Source of the DNA: Bacteroidota bacterium
Lineage (GTDB): Bacteria; Bacteroidota; Bacteroidia; Palsa-948
NCBI GenBank assembly: GCA_016213405.1
Contig: JACRAM010000069.1
Coordinates: 43,541 to 107,540 of the forward strand
Reading direction: 5' to 3'
Length of the DNA: 64,000 nt
In this document: positions 17,126 to 25,048 of the stretch, one piece after another
Layout of the letters: each line of letters starts with the position of its first letter
How positions within the stretch are numbered: the first letter of the stretch is position 1
Made by a program: the position numbers and the translations under genes
Notes under the pieces: model-generated
What the model was told of the DNA's origin: nothing
Databases searched by the model: none
What the model saw: only the letters and a program-made list of their open reading frames with translations

Positions 17126-18339
17126 TAAATTGTTCCGGAAGAGTTGGAATAACCCTTGCATTTAACTTTATTGAATATGGGGAAGGAGCCACTGATGATG
17201 CAATCTTTGAGTATTACGATGGTGCTGTTTGGGCGCTATTGGGTAATCCTGCAAAACCCTTTTGTTGCGGTCCTGCGGTTTGCGATGGTCAACTTCAGGG
17301 TTTATGGACCGCTTACTCAGTCGCTCTCCCTGCTTCGGCTGACAATAACCCCAATGTAAAAATTGGTTTTAGGTGGACAAATAATGCATCGGGTGGAAGC
17401 GACCCTTCTTTCGCTGTGTGGAACATTACCCTATCAGCTCCTCCTACCGTTGATTTCACCTGCGAATATTTTTTTGCTAACCCAACAACTACTTTCAATA
17501 ATACGATGGGTGTGGGGCTTGCACAAATAGAAAATTGCGAATACTGGGTTCTTACCCGCAATGCCGGCACAGCAAGTAAAAACGTAACTCTTAACTGGGA
17601 TGCCAACAGTTGCATTACCGCGCCCGCCATAATCACTGATTACCGTGTTGCCCGCTGGGATGGCGCTGTGTGGCAGAACGAAGGCAGTACAGCAACAACC
17701 GGTGCTGTTCCGCCTGCAGCGGGGAGTATAACAAGCGGTTCGGTTTCAACCTTCAGCCCCTTTACCATTGGTTCTATTGTAACATGGTCTCTGCCAATTG
17801 AACTTTTAAGTTTTGATGCAAAAACAAGAAGTGAGGTTGTGGATTTATCTTGGACTACCGCTACTGAAATAAATAATGATTTTTTTACTGTAGAACGCTC
17901 TATAGATGGAAAAATATTTACTTCAATCGGGAAAGTTAAAGGCGCAGGCAACTCAAGCACAAAGCGTAACTATAAACTTACGGATACAAAACCTGTGAAT
18001 GGAATTAACTACTACCGCCTCAAGCAAACCGACTTTGACGGAGCCTATTCTTATTCAAGCGTTGTTGCAGTCAATATGAAAGACGAATCACCGCTGGAAA
18101 TAATCAGTATTGTGAATGGATCTGATGATAACCCTACTGCCTGGATTCAAAGCGATGGCAGCAGTTTTATCAAACTGGAAATTATTGATGATGCCGGAAA
18201 ACTAATCCGTTCCTTTCATTTTCAAGCTGCCGGCAGTGTAACGCAAATTTCTCTTGGCACCCATTCCTTTGCTAAAGGAATTTACTTCCTGAAAGTAAGC
18301 GATGAAAACGATGTAAGAATAAAAAAATTCAGTCTCTGA
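16963..18339 (+). CDS. 3' part of the frame-disrupted T9SS type A protein
   Basis: This frame continues the shared domain ('AAYDAAQTTNKRAESPIINC', 'VGITLAFNFIEYGE', 'PNVKIGFRWTNNASGGSDPSF'). It then carries a beta domain and a C-terminal region typical of type A T9SS proteins ('LPIELLSFDAKTRSEVVDLSW', 'TATEINNDFFTVERSIDG', 'NYYRLKQTDFDGAYSYS', 'KGIYFLKVSDENDVRIKKF'). There is no credible start codon here (the first possible one is TTG), so it should be read as the continuation of the upstream frame. The combined intact protein would be about 880 residues. Confidence 0.75.
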   Translation: MVYQSCQEDGLPAGSCGSGCLVGNSLHLGSTTLGDIGAAYDAAQTTNKRAESPIINCSGRVGITLAFNFIEYGEGATDDAIFEYYDGAVWALLGNPAKPFCCGPAVCDGQLQGLWTAYSVALPASADNNPNVKIGFRWTNNASGGSDPSFAVWNITLSAPPTVDFTCEYFFANPTTTFNNTMGVGLAQIENCEYWVLTRNAGTASKNVTLNWDANSCITAPAIITDYRVARWDGAVWQNEGSTATTGAVPPAAGSITSGSVSTFSPFTIGSIVTWSLPIELLSFDAKTRSEVVDLSWTTATEINNDFFTVERSIDGKIFTSIGKVKGAGNSSTKRNYKLTDTKPVNGINYYRLKQTDFDGAYSYSSVVAVNMKDESPLEIISIVNGSDDNPTAWIQSDGSSFIKLEIIDDAGKLIRSFHFQAAGSVTQISLGTHSFAKGIYFLKVSDENDVRIKKFSL

Positions 18340-18371
18340 TTTTTTATTTAATAACCAATAATTTTTTTAAG

Positions 18372-19373
18372 GTGTTCTGTTATGTAATTGTACCGGGATT
18401 AATTCCGGTTGTACTTTTTTCATGTAAGACACATTCGCAAATTCTTGATAGCAAGGAATCCGTCCATGTCAACGACAGTTTGGAGATGTGGTATTTTTCC
18501 GGCTTTTTTAAAAATAAACATAGCAACAACCTGTATTCCTTATCGTATCTGGTTTTTCATAGAGGCAATGAGATGAGCGGCAAACCAGCATTTTCATCTC
18601 ATGTCGCCATAACAGATATTGAAAATAAAAATTATTATTTTGAAATATTTAATCCGGTTTATGCTAAAAAAAATGTTCCTGATTTTTCAGAAAACCTTGA
18701 TTTGTATATCGGCAATGATTCGCGGAACGTGCATTTGAATGCGAGAAAAAAAAATTATTTGCTGAAAGCCCGTTCGCAAAGGCAAAATAATTTTGACATA
18801 AAACTATTTTGTGACCGCGAAATAACGGACACGGTGAATAATTTCTGTTCTGATACGAATAAGTATAACGTTTTTCATTCTTTTTCATTTTTCAGAGAAG
18901 TTGAAGGAAAACTTAACTTTGGCGAAGCAAAAATGAAAGTCAGTGGAGAATTATTTTATAACAGGATTTATAAAACAAAATCATTAATGCTGTCTCATAA
19001 GGAAATCTTTTTGTTCAACATGCAAATTGACAGCACAGGGGAATGTTTTACGGTTTTTTTTACTAATGAAAAAAATAATCCCGAATCATTTAACATTATA
19101 TCAATCTGCTCAACCAGTAAAAAAATTAATAAAACAGATATTGAAATCAAGCCAACAGGATTTTGGGAAAGCGCTAAACTAAAGAAGAATTATCCGATAA
19201 AATGGGAAGTTAAAATTCCTTCTGCGAATGTAAATGTGAACTTAACCGCTACATCTGAAAATCAGGAAATACAGTGGATGAAAAACGGTTATTGGATGGG
19301 CTCCTATTGGATAACTTCTGCGGCAGACAGCACAAAAAGAATCGGGAAAGCAACCGCTGTTTGTTTGAAATAG
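18372..19373 (+). CDS. CrtC/AttH-like lipocalin-fold lipoprotein, first gene of prenyl-pathway cassette
   Basis: The 333-residue product starts at a GTG preceded by AAGG and has a short lipoprotein-like signal ('LIPVVLFSC'). 'LEMWYFSGFFKNKHSNNLYSLSYLVFHRG' matches the opening 'EWWYf.G.l....g...g....ff' of CrtC/AttH (hydroxyneurosporene synthase-like) lipocalin-dimer proteins. 'GEAKMKVSGELF' and the C-terminal 'GYWMGSYWIT' fit later blocks of that fold. The family includes carotenoid hydratases, and tocopherol cyclase has a similar fold. The match is weak, so the function is inferred mainly from the two following genes, a methyltransferase and a UbiA prenyltransferase, 10-12 bases apart. Confidence 0.5.
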   Translation: MFCYVIVPGLIPVVLFSCKTHSQILDSKESVHVNDSLEMWYFSGFFKNKHSNNLYSLSYLVFHRGNEMSGKPAFSSHVAITDIENKNYYFEIFNPVYAKKNVPDFSENLDLYIGNDSRNVHLNARKKNYLLKARSQRQNNFDIKLFCDREITDTVNNFCSDTNKYNVFHSFSFFREVEGKLNFGEAKMKVSGELFYNRIYKTKSLMLSHKEIFLFNMQIDSTGECFTVFFTNEKNNPESFNIISICSTSKKINKTDIEIKPTGFWESAKLKKNYPIKWEVKIPSANVNVNLTATSENQEIQWMKNGYWMGSYWITSAADSTKRIGKATAVCLK

Positions 19374-19383
19374 AATTTTTATT

Positions 19384-20223
19384 ATGACAGATATCTCTAT
19401 AAATACAGTAGCCGATTATTACAACAAAAACCAAATTCTATATAATCTTCTTTGGTCAAGTGATGTATTGCATTATGGATTTTGGGAGACAGGAATAAAA
19501 AATCATAAAGAAGCCCTTCAGAACACAAATTCATTTGTGGCATCTTGCCTTGATTTGAAACAGGGGGAAATAGTACTGGATGCCGGTTGTGGTGTAGGAG
19601 GAGCAGCGATTTATATGGCAAAACAATTCGGAGTAAAAGTGAACGGAATAACCATATCACATGTTCAGGTAAAACAGGCATTGAAGTCGTTAGAAAAAAA
19701 TAATGCTATCAAACATCTGCTTAACTTTGAAAAGAGAAACTATACGGATACGGGGTATGGCAGCGAATCGTTTGAAAAAATTTATGCCATAGAGAGCAGT
19801 TGCCAGGCAAGCAGCAAAAAAAAATTCGCTGAAGAGATGTATCGTTTGATGAAGCCGGATGGAAAACTTGTCGTGAATGATTTTTTTCTATCGGAAATAA
19901 AAAATGAGTATGATAAAAAAAATTTAAACAGTTTTCTTCAAGGGTGGGCAATACCTCACCTTTCGCGAAGGGAGGATTTTTATGAGATTTTATCAAAGAC
20001 TGGATTCCGAAACATTCAAGTTTATGACAAAACAAACGACATAAAAAAATCAAGCCGCATTGCGTGGATGCTGGGTGTTGTGTTTTATCCTTTTTCATGG
20101 GTTGGGTCAGCGTTGAAAATTATTCCTGAGAATATGCATCCGCATTGTGTGGCGTGTATTAATCAAAAATATTTATTTCTTAACCGGGTGGCAAATTATC
20201 TGGTCTTTGTTGCTGAAAAATAA
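19384..20223 (+). CDS. SAM-dependent methyltransferase, tocopherol/sterol-methyltransferase-like
   Basis: The 279-residue class I methyltransferase has motif I 'VLDAGCGVGGAAIYMA' at residues 64-79. The N-terminal signature is 'VADYYNKNQILYNLLWSSDVLHYGFW', and 'NGITISHVQVKQA' follows. The 'YY....lY...W....HyG.w' block and 'GCG.GG' are characteristic of gamma-tocopherol and sterol C-methyltransferases and related CMAS/UbiE-type enzymes. The substrate is likely a lipid or prenylated aromatic compound. It sits between a CrtC/AttH-like gene and a UbiA prenyltransferase with 10- and 12-base gaps, which suggests a single operon. Confidence 0.78.
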   Translation: MTDISINTVADYYNKNQILYNLLWSSDVLHYGFWETGIKNHKEALQNTNSFVASCLDLKQGEIVLDAGCGVGGAAIYMAKQFGVKVNGITISHVQVKQALKSLEKNNAIKHLLNFEKRNYTDTGYGSESFEKIYAIESSCQASSKKKFAEEMYRLMKPDGKLVVNDFFLSEIKNEYDKKNLNSFLQGWAIPHLSRREDFYEILSKTGFRNIQVYDKTNDIKKSSRIAWMLGVVFYPFSWVGSALKIIPENMHPHCVACINQKYLFLNRVANYLVFVAEK

Positions 20224-20235
20224 ATTTTATTTACC

Positions 20236-21771
20236 ATGACTTTAATTCGCTGTGTTATAGATTATTTTGAGAATAACAAGGCGCCACTTGGAAATTTTAT
20301 TGCTTCATTCTTGTTTTTTGTCCTGCTGAGAAATTTCACCGAAGTGTATGCTACTCATCAGGATTTGTATTTGATGCAAACACTCACATACTCTCCGTTT
20401 TATATTGCACTTGCCTGCTGGCTTATTTTTCTGATTTGTCTTTTTACCAAGGCGGATGTTGTTAAGGTTTCTAAAATGGTGTTTGCATTTCATGCCATTA
20501 TTCTTCTTCCACCCATCATAGATATTCTTTTTTCTACTGGAAGCGCTGTGAGGATGCGCTATTTTTCTCTTTCAGGGTGGGAGAGTTTGTTCAAACAATA
20601 TGTAATGATGGGAACCGGACAAAATTCCATGGGTCAAAGAATAGAGGTTGTCATAGCCGTTATCGGTTCTTTTATTTATTTTTTCAGTAAGAACAACCGA
20701 TGGTTCCTGTCTGGTATGTATGCGCTGGCTATTTACACTTGTATTTTTTGTTTTGCTATTGGATTATCACTGCTTAATTCATTTTTTCAATGGCTGCACA
20801 TTGCACACACTCCATCACAGGATTATTTTTTTCTCGCGCGATTATATTTTATTTCAACCGCCATCTGTGTGGTGCTTCTTTTTTATCTGCATAACAAAGA
20901 AAAATTTAAAATGCTTTTGTACGACTTAAGGGCGCTGCGAATCATACATTATCTTCTGATGGTAGTGTTGGGATTTGTTTTGTTGCGATACCGAACTCCG
21001 GAGCAGATTTCCGTTCCGCTTGTCATCACTACTGAATCGTTTTTCTATTTTTTTCTAATACCCATCAGCATTGTTTTTGCTGCTGTTTTCACCATCATTT
21101 CAAATAATGTAGAAGACCTTGCCATTGATAGAATTTCTAATCCAAACCGTCCGCTTGTAAGTAATCGTATTGCAGAAAAAGAATATATGATTATCGGATA
21201 TATTGCTCTTGCACTTTCCCTGATTGCAAGCATTCTTGTCAACAGGTCGTGTTTTATTTTTATGGGATTAATAATTGGCAATTACTATCTCTATTCCAAC
21301 CCTCCTTTCAAATTGAAACGAATACCCGTTTTGTCAAAATTAATTGTTGGAATAAACTCTGCTTTTATGGCGTTGATGGGCTATACAGTTTTTGGCGGGG
21401 CTGTATTAACTTTTCCTCCCGAGTTCCTTTTCTTTTTAGTAGTGTGCCTTGGACTATCATCTAATTTCATAGACCTGAAAGATTACGAAGGCGACAAATC
21501 ATTCGGAATAAAAACACTTCCCGTTTTGCTTGGATTACGCGTGTCAAAAATGGTGATTAGTTTATTCACCGTTTTTTCTTACGTTGTTTTTTATTTTATT
21601 ATTAGAAATTACATTTCTCATCTCTGGCTGCTGACTCCTATGCCCTTGCTGCTTGCAGCACATTTATTTTATCTGAATAAAAAAGAATTTAAAGAAGTGC
21701 CTGTATTTTTGATTTACCTAGCCGGGATTATCGGAGTTATTATAATAATGCTAGCAGATTCTTTTCTTTAG
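20236..21771 (+). CDS. UbiA-family prenyltransferase with a long N-terminal membrane extension
   Basis: The 511-residue polytopic membrane protein is much longer than usual UbiA enzymes (about 290). The UbiA core occupies roughly residues 225-511. The first Asp-rich motif reads 'NNVEDLAID' (290-298), where most relatives have NDxxDxxxD, so the first Asp is Asn. It is followed by 'RISNPNRPL'. The second is 'DLKDYEGDKSFGIKTLP' (413-429), a normal DxxDxxxD. Residues 1-220 form five or six additional membrane segments with no recognised motif. Prenylation of an aromatic or quinoid acceptor is the expected reaction. It is the last gene of the cassette with the methyltransferase and CrtC-like protein. 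Confidence 0.8.
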   Translation: MTLIRCVIDYFENNKAPLGNFIASFLFFVLLRNFTEVYATHQDLYLMQTLTYSPFYIALACWLIFLICLFTKADVVKVSKMVFAFHAIILLPPIIDILFSTGSAVRMRYFSLSGWESLFKQYVMMGTGQNSMGQRIEVVIAVIGSFIYFFSKNNRWFLSGMYALAIYTCIFCFAIGLSLLNSFFQWLHIAHTPSQDYFFLARLYFISTAICVVLLFYLHNKEKFKMLLYDLRALRIIHYLLMVVLGFVLLRYRTPEQISVPLVITTESFFYFFLIPISIVFAAVFTIISNNVEDLAIDRISNPNRPLVSNRIAEKEYMIIGYIALALSLIASILVNRSCFIFMGLIIGNYYLYSNPPFKLKRIPVLSKLIVGINSAFMALMGYTVFGGAVLTFPPEFLFFLVVCLGLSSNFIDLKDYEGDKSFGIKTLPVLLGLRVSKMVISLFTVFSYVVFYFIIRNYISHLWLLTPMPLLLAAHLFYLNKKEFKEVPVFLIYLAGIIGVIIIMLADSFL

Positions 21772-21841
21772 GGAACCATAAAAACTCAAACCCGGTTTTT
21801 TCATCGTCCCATGCTCTCCGCTAAGGATTTAAAAAAGTATT

Positions 21842-22486
21842 TTAATTTTTTGCTTTTGACGTTGAATCGCCACCTAATTTTATCGCAATGCCTGTGCCGA
21901 TACAAAATCCTTTTGAGGCAAGAGTGTAGGTATATTCCAAACTGTCGCCAAATTTATTAAACGTGTATCTTGGAAACGCCAGATTGACTAGGATGCCGGT
22001 GCGGGGAGAAACATAAAACCTTCCGCCAATGTGAAAATCAAATGCTCTTCCCATGGAGCCGTAAATACTTTTGAAGTTGTCATTGGGATTAAGCCGGAAT
22101 CCGGCAATACCCAACCGAAGTCCGGTGAACAAATCCGCTTTTTTACTTTTAACAAAATGAAAGTTGAAAAGAAAATTTCCGTCAAGCCCGTTTACGCTTG
22201 GCTTGTACCCGTTTGAATCTTTAGATGACAAGTAATGACTGTATAACAACGATGTGCCTATGCTGATTCGCTTACCCACTGCCCATTCCATTGCGGGAGC
22301 AAGAGCGATGCATGCGGCTTTTCCTGTGGCGCCTGTGTCAGAGGGTTTCTGATTATCTTTTAATGTTATGTTGTAAATTCCCAATCCGAGATTAACATCG
22401 AAAATACGGTTGCCTTTTTCAAAAGATTGAGCGTTCAGAAAATTAGCTGAGAAAAACACAAGCAGCAGGAGGATGATTTTTTTCAT
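21842..22486 (-). CDS. Outer-membrane beta-barrel protein of unknown role
   Basis: The 214-residue protein has a signal peptide (MKKIILLLLVFFSANFLNAQ) and alternating amphipathic strands with Gly/aromatic turns ('FDVNLGLGIYNITL', 'LFTGLRLGIAGFRLNPND', 'FDFHIGGRFYVSPRTGILVNLAF', 'FCIGTGIAIKLGG'), typical of eight-stranded OmpW/OprF-like porin-fold proteins in Bacteroidota. No specific family is claimed. It is convergent with the UbiA cassette, 70 bases from its stop, and nothing indicates that the two belong together. Confidence 0.7.
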   Translation of the reverse strand: MKKIILLLLVFFSANFLNAQSFEKGNRIFDVNLGLGIYNITLKDNQKPSDTGATGKAACIALAPAMEWAVGKRISIGTSLLYSHYLSSKDSNGYKPSVNGLDGNFLFNFHFVKSKKADLFTGLRLGIAGFRLNPNDNFKSIYGSMGRAFDFHIGGRFYVSPRTGILVNLAFPRYTFNKFGDSLEYTYTLASKGFCIGTGIAIKLGGDSTSKAKN

Positions 22487-22571
22487 TTTGCTTTGGGTTT
22501 ACTGATGAGATAGTTCGAAAAGAAAAGAGTATGCAAGTCTACAACTTTTCTGAACTATAGTAAAATGGAGT

Positions 22572-23720
22572 TTATGATTTTTTATCCTCTGAGCTGCTTT
22601 TTACATAATGAATATTCCTTTCTTTCAGATAATTAATCATGTAATTGAAACACGCTTCGTGTTTGCCGATTAATTCAGGAGGGAATATTCCTTTTTCAGT
22701 GAACAAACCTTCCAGAAACATATTTGCAGCAGCCGTGGCGGTATATCCTGTAGTTCTTGCCATGGAAGAAGTTTGAGTTTCATGGCAGTATTCATCATAT
22801 AAATTATAAACTACTTTCTCTGTTTCCCCTTTTTTGTTTTCACCTTTAAGAGTAACGCGCATGACTGTTATTTCTTCTTCTGTTTCTCCCAGCTTCCATT
22901 CGCTAAAGAGAATTTTGCATGTAACATCCAGAGGAGAAACTTCTGTTCCATTCACATTTATTTTCTTTTTATTAAAGAACCCGCTTTCTTTTAATACTCT
23001 CACATATTCTACATGCCCGGGATAGCGGAGCGTTTTCTCTTTTCTGTTTTTGATGTGAGGCATGGTAAACAATATTGACCTTAATCCATCTGAATTAAAA
23101 GATTCCAGCGTTCCCACTTTGTCAAACTCTATGAACTCACAATCGGTTAATGGTTCGCGGATAATTATATTTCCGTTCTCTACATAGCGGGCAGGACGGG
23201 TATATTCTTCAATTACATCTACCGGAGAAAAAGGAGCTTTGTAACAAAATGGCCACTTTTTAATTTTAGGTAATCCTCCCACTAAACATTCAAAATCGGT
23301 GAGCTTTAATTTTTCATTGTAATAACCTAACAGAATATTATCCATCCCCGGAGCAACACCGCAATCAACAATGGCGGTTACACCTTTTTCTTTTGCAAGA
23401 TTATCCAGATCGAGAGCGTTTTCAGGAAAGAAAGAAATATCCACCACATTTTTTCCGGCTTCAATAACTTGTTTTAAAGTTTCAAAGCCAAGAAACCCTG
23501 GAACAGCACAAATAACTATGTCAAAACTGTTAAGTGCGGAATGAAACTTTGGCTTATCACATACATCTAATTGCAAAATGCTGATCGCCTTGCATTTTTC
23601 TTTTACATGGATTAAGCGCTGGCTGTTCAAATCCGTTAAGGTTACTTTATGTTTCTTTGAAAGATCAATTGCCATTGCACTTCCTACCATGCCGGCTCCT
23701 AAAACGATTATGTTGCTCAT
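22572..23720 (-). CDS. Saccharopine dehydrogenase-family oxidoreductase
   Basis: The 382-residue cytosolic enzyme has an N-terminal Rossmann fold ('NIIVLGAGMVGSAMAIDLSKKHKVTLTD', GxGxxG). The Sacchrp_dh region follows ('VICAVPGFLGFETLKQVIEAGKNVVDISF', 'TAIVDCGVAPGMDNIL'). The C-terminal catalytic domain has 'RYPGHVEYVRVLKESGFF' and 'SSMARTTGYTATAAANM'. Such enzymes act in lysine or carboxynorspermidine-type metabolism; the exact substrate cannot be told from sequence. It is followed on the same strand by DMT of unknown kind: a small membrane protein gene ending 48 bases before its own start codon's upstream region. Confidence 0.82.
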   Translation of the reverse strand: MSNIIVLGAGMVGSAMAIDLSKKHKVTLTDLNSQRLIHVKEKCKAISILQLDVCDKPKFHSALNSFDIVICAVPGFLGFETLKQVIEAGKNVVDISFFPENALDLDNLAKEKGVTAIVDCGVAPGMDNILLGYYNEKLKLTDFECLVGGLPKIKKWPFCYKAPFSPVDVIEEYTRPARYVENGNIIIREPLTDCEFIEFDKVGTLESFNSDGLRSILFTMPHIKNRKEKTLRYPGHVEYVRVLKESGFFNKKKINVNGTEVSPLDVTCKILFSEWKLGETEEEITVMRVTLKGENKKGETEKVVYNLYDEYCHETQTSSMARTTGYTATAAANMFLEGLFTEKGIFPPELIGKHEACFNYMINYLKERNIHYVKSSSEDKKS

Positions 23721-23768
23721 ATTTTTAATTTATATTTTATTGTGTTTTTATTTCAGAAGGGTAAGCGG

Positions 23769-24233
23769 TTACAGTTGTTGTACATTCTTATTCTTCTGTC
23801 TGAATTTTAAAAAAAGTCCGATTGCTGTTGAAACAGGAATAGTCAACCAGCCAAAGAACAATAAACTGAAAAATGTGAAAGCGAAAGATCCTATCAACAT
23901 ACTCGCCACAGAAGCCGGTGGACCACCAAAAGAGTCTGTGCATTTACCGGTTGTCAGATAACATATGTTCATTCCTGCACTCACTAAAATCCAGCAAACA
24001 TAATGAGATATACTGCCCGTTAAAATCCCGGTCAAAATCACTCTCGGGGTCTTTAAGTCTTTTGAATTGCCGTTAATTATTTTCCAAAATAACCCGCCCG
24101 TAACAAATGCTGCCATAGCCGCTGCAATTGGAAACATGAAATATCCATCTCCGGTAGCCATCCCCAAAACCAATAGTCCGACTATTAATCCCATGGCAGA
24201 ATTCAACAAACTGTATTTTAATGTTAATGTCAT
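23769..24233 (-). CDS. Small polytopic membrane protein, unknown function
   Basis: About 154 residues from the ATG at 24231-24233; a TTG 54 bases earlier is less likely. Four hydrophobic segments are visible: 'LLNSAMGLIVGLLVLGMA', 'FPIAAAMAAFVTGGLFW', 'GILTGSISHYVCWILVSAGM' and 'ASMLIGSFAFTFFSLLFFGWLTIPVSTAIGLFL'. A Cys-containing outer loop 'NICYLTTGKCTDSFGGPPAS' and a lysine-rich C-terminus are also seen. I do not recognise a family. Confidence 0.6.
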   Translation of the reverse strand: MTLTLKYSLLNSAMGLIVGLLVLGMATGDGYFMFPIAAAMAAFVTGGLFWKIINGNSKDLKTPRVILTGILTGSISHYVCWILVSAGMNICYLTTGKCTDSFGGPPASVASMLIGSFAFTFFSLLFFGWLTIPVSTAIGLFLKFRQKNKNVQQL

Positions 24234-24268
24234 TTTGATAAAGGTTTTCGCATTTCCATTCGCCACTT

Positions 24269-24305
24269 TGGGATAAATCCCGACCAACGGGAATATTTTC
24301 CCGAA
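24269..24305. repeat. Two adjacent small hairpins (GGGATAAATCCC, CGGGAATATTTTCCCG)
   Basis: They lie between hepT and the membrane-protein gene. GGGAT..ATCCC and CGGGAA..TTCCCG are both perfect short dyads. They resemble the 'TCGAGATTAATCCCGA' unit at 25.04 kb and may serve as a 3' end for hepT. Confidence 0.5.
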
Positions 24306-24308
24306 TGG

Positions 24309-24647
24309 TTATCCGTTAATAATCTTTTGGAGATTAGTTTTGAGTTCAGGAATTTTTGTTTGAATTATTTCCCAAACTTTTAACGGAAGGATTCCAAAAT
24401 ACTGATGCGCAGCAAAATTTCGGAAGGAGCGTATTTTATACCATTCAATATGATTATGCTTATTCTGAAATTCATCGCTTAATTTCCAAACCAGTTCGCC
24501 AATCACGATAAAATCCATCATGCAGGCATCAAAAGTTTTTATATCTTTTTCAAATTCTTCTGAAGAATGAATAGATTGAGTGAATGTTTCAATCCGTTCA
24601 GCCATTTCGAGCATTAGTTTCAGTGTTGGAATATCGAATTCAGACAT
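24309..24647 (-). CDS. hepT: HepT-like HEPN (DUF86) ribonuclease/toxin component
   Basis: The 112-residue helical protein carries the HEPN motif R-x4-H in 'SFRNFAAHQYFGI' and the usual 'FIVIGELVWKLSDEFQNKH' block before it. HepT-type HEPN proteins form a toxin or regulated RNase paired with MntA nucleotidyltransferases, which AMPylate them (type VII toxin-antitoxin). The mntA frame overlaps its start by 8 bases upstream, the standard arrangement. The Tyr targeted by AMPylation in known systems lies just after the motif; here 'HQYFGI' contains a Tyr at the equivalent place. Confidence 0.85.
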   Translation of the reverse strand: MSEFDIPTLKLMLEMAERIETFTQSIHSSEEFEKDIKTFDACMMDFIVIGELVWKLSDEFQNKHNHIEWYKIRSFRNFAAHQYFGILPLKVWEIIQTKIPELKTNLQKIING

Positions 24648-24939
24648 AAATGGCGTCTCTTAAAATGAAGGGTTTGAAATAAGAACGAATACTTTTTTCG
24701 TGCACCAAATCTACTTCGCGGTTGAATTGCTTTTTAAGTAGTTCCTGTAAATCGTATTCAAGGTCAAAAATATTTTTTGTTCCGTCTTCCAGTTCAATCA
24801 GAATATCTACATCGCTGGTCGGCTTTTGGTCGCCTCGCGCAAATGAACCGAACACACCGATTTTTGTAAGATGAAATTTTTCTCTTAAAAAGTTTTTGTT
24901 GTTCCTGAGAAATTGAATTATTTCTTCTTTAGTGTGCAT
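24640..24939 (-). CDS. mntA: MntA-like minimal nucleotidyltransferase (antitoxin)
   Basis: The 99-residue protein has the polymerase-beta-type motif 'GVFGSFARGDQKPTSDVDILIEL' (GSFxRG...SDxD) and a third acidic residue in 'NREVDLVHE'. In MNT-HEPN pairs this protein transfers AMP to the HEPN partner and silences it. It overlaps hepT by 8 bases and is translated first. The gene pair is AT-rich and sits among other accessory genes, consistent with a mobile module. Confidence 0.87.
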   Translation of the reverse strand: MHTKEEIIQFLRNNKNFLREKFHLTKIGVFGSFARGDQKPTSDVDILIELEDGTKNIFDLEYDLQELLKKQFNREVDLVHEKSIRSYFKPFILRDAIYV

Positions 24940-25048
24940 TTATGTGCTTTTAATGCAAAGTTAAGACAAAAGATGGAAAGAAAATTTATTGTTTTATTAA
25001 TTTTTTGATGGAGCTTGCCCAATCCATCCGCTGATTCATTGGTCGAGA

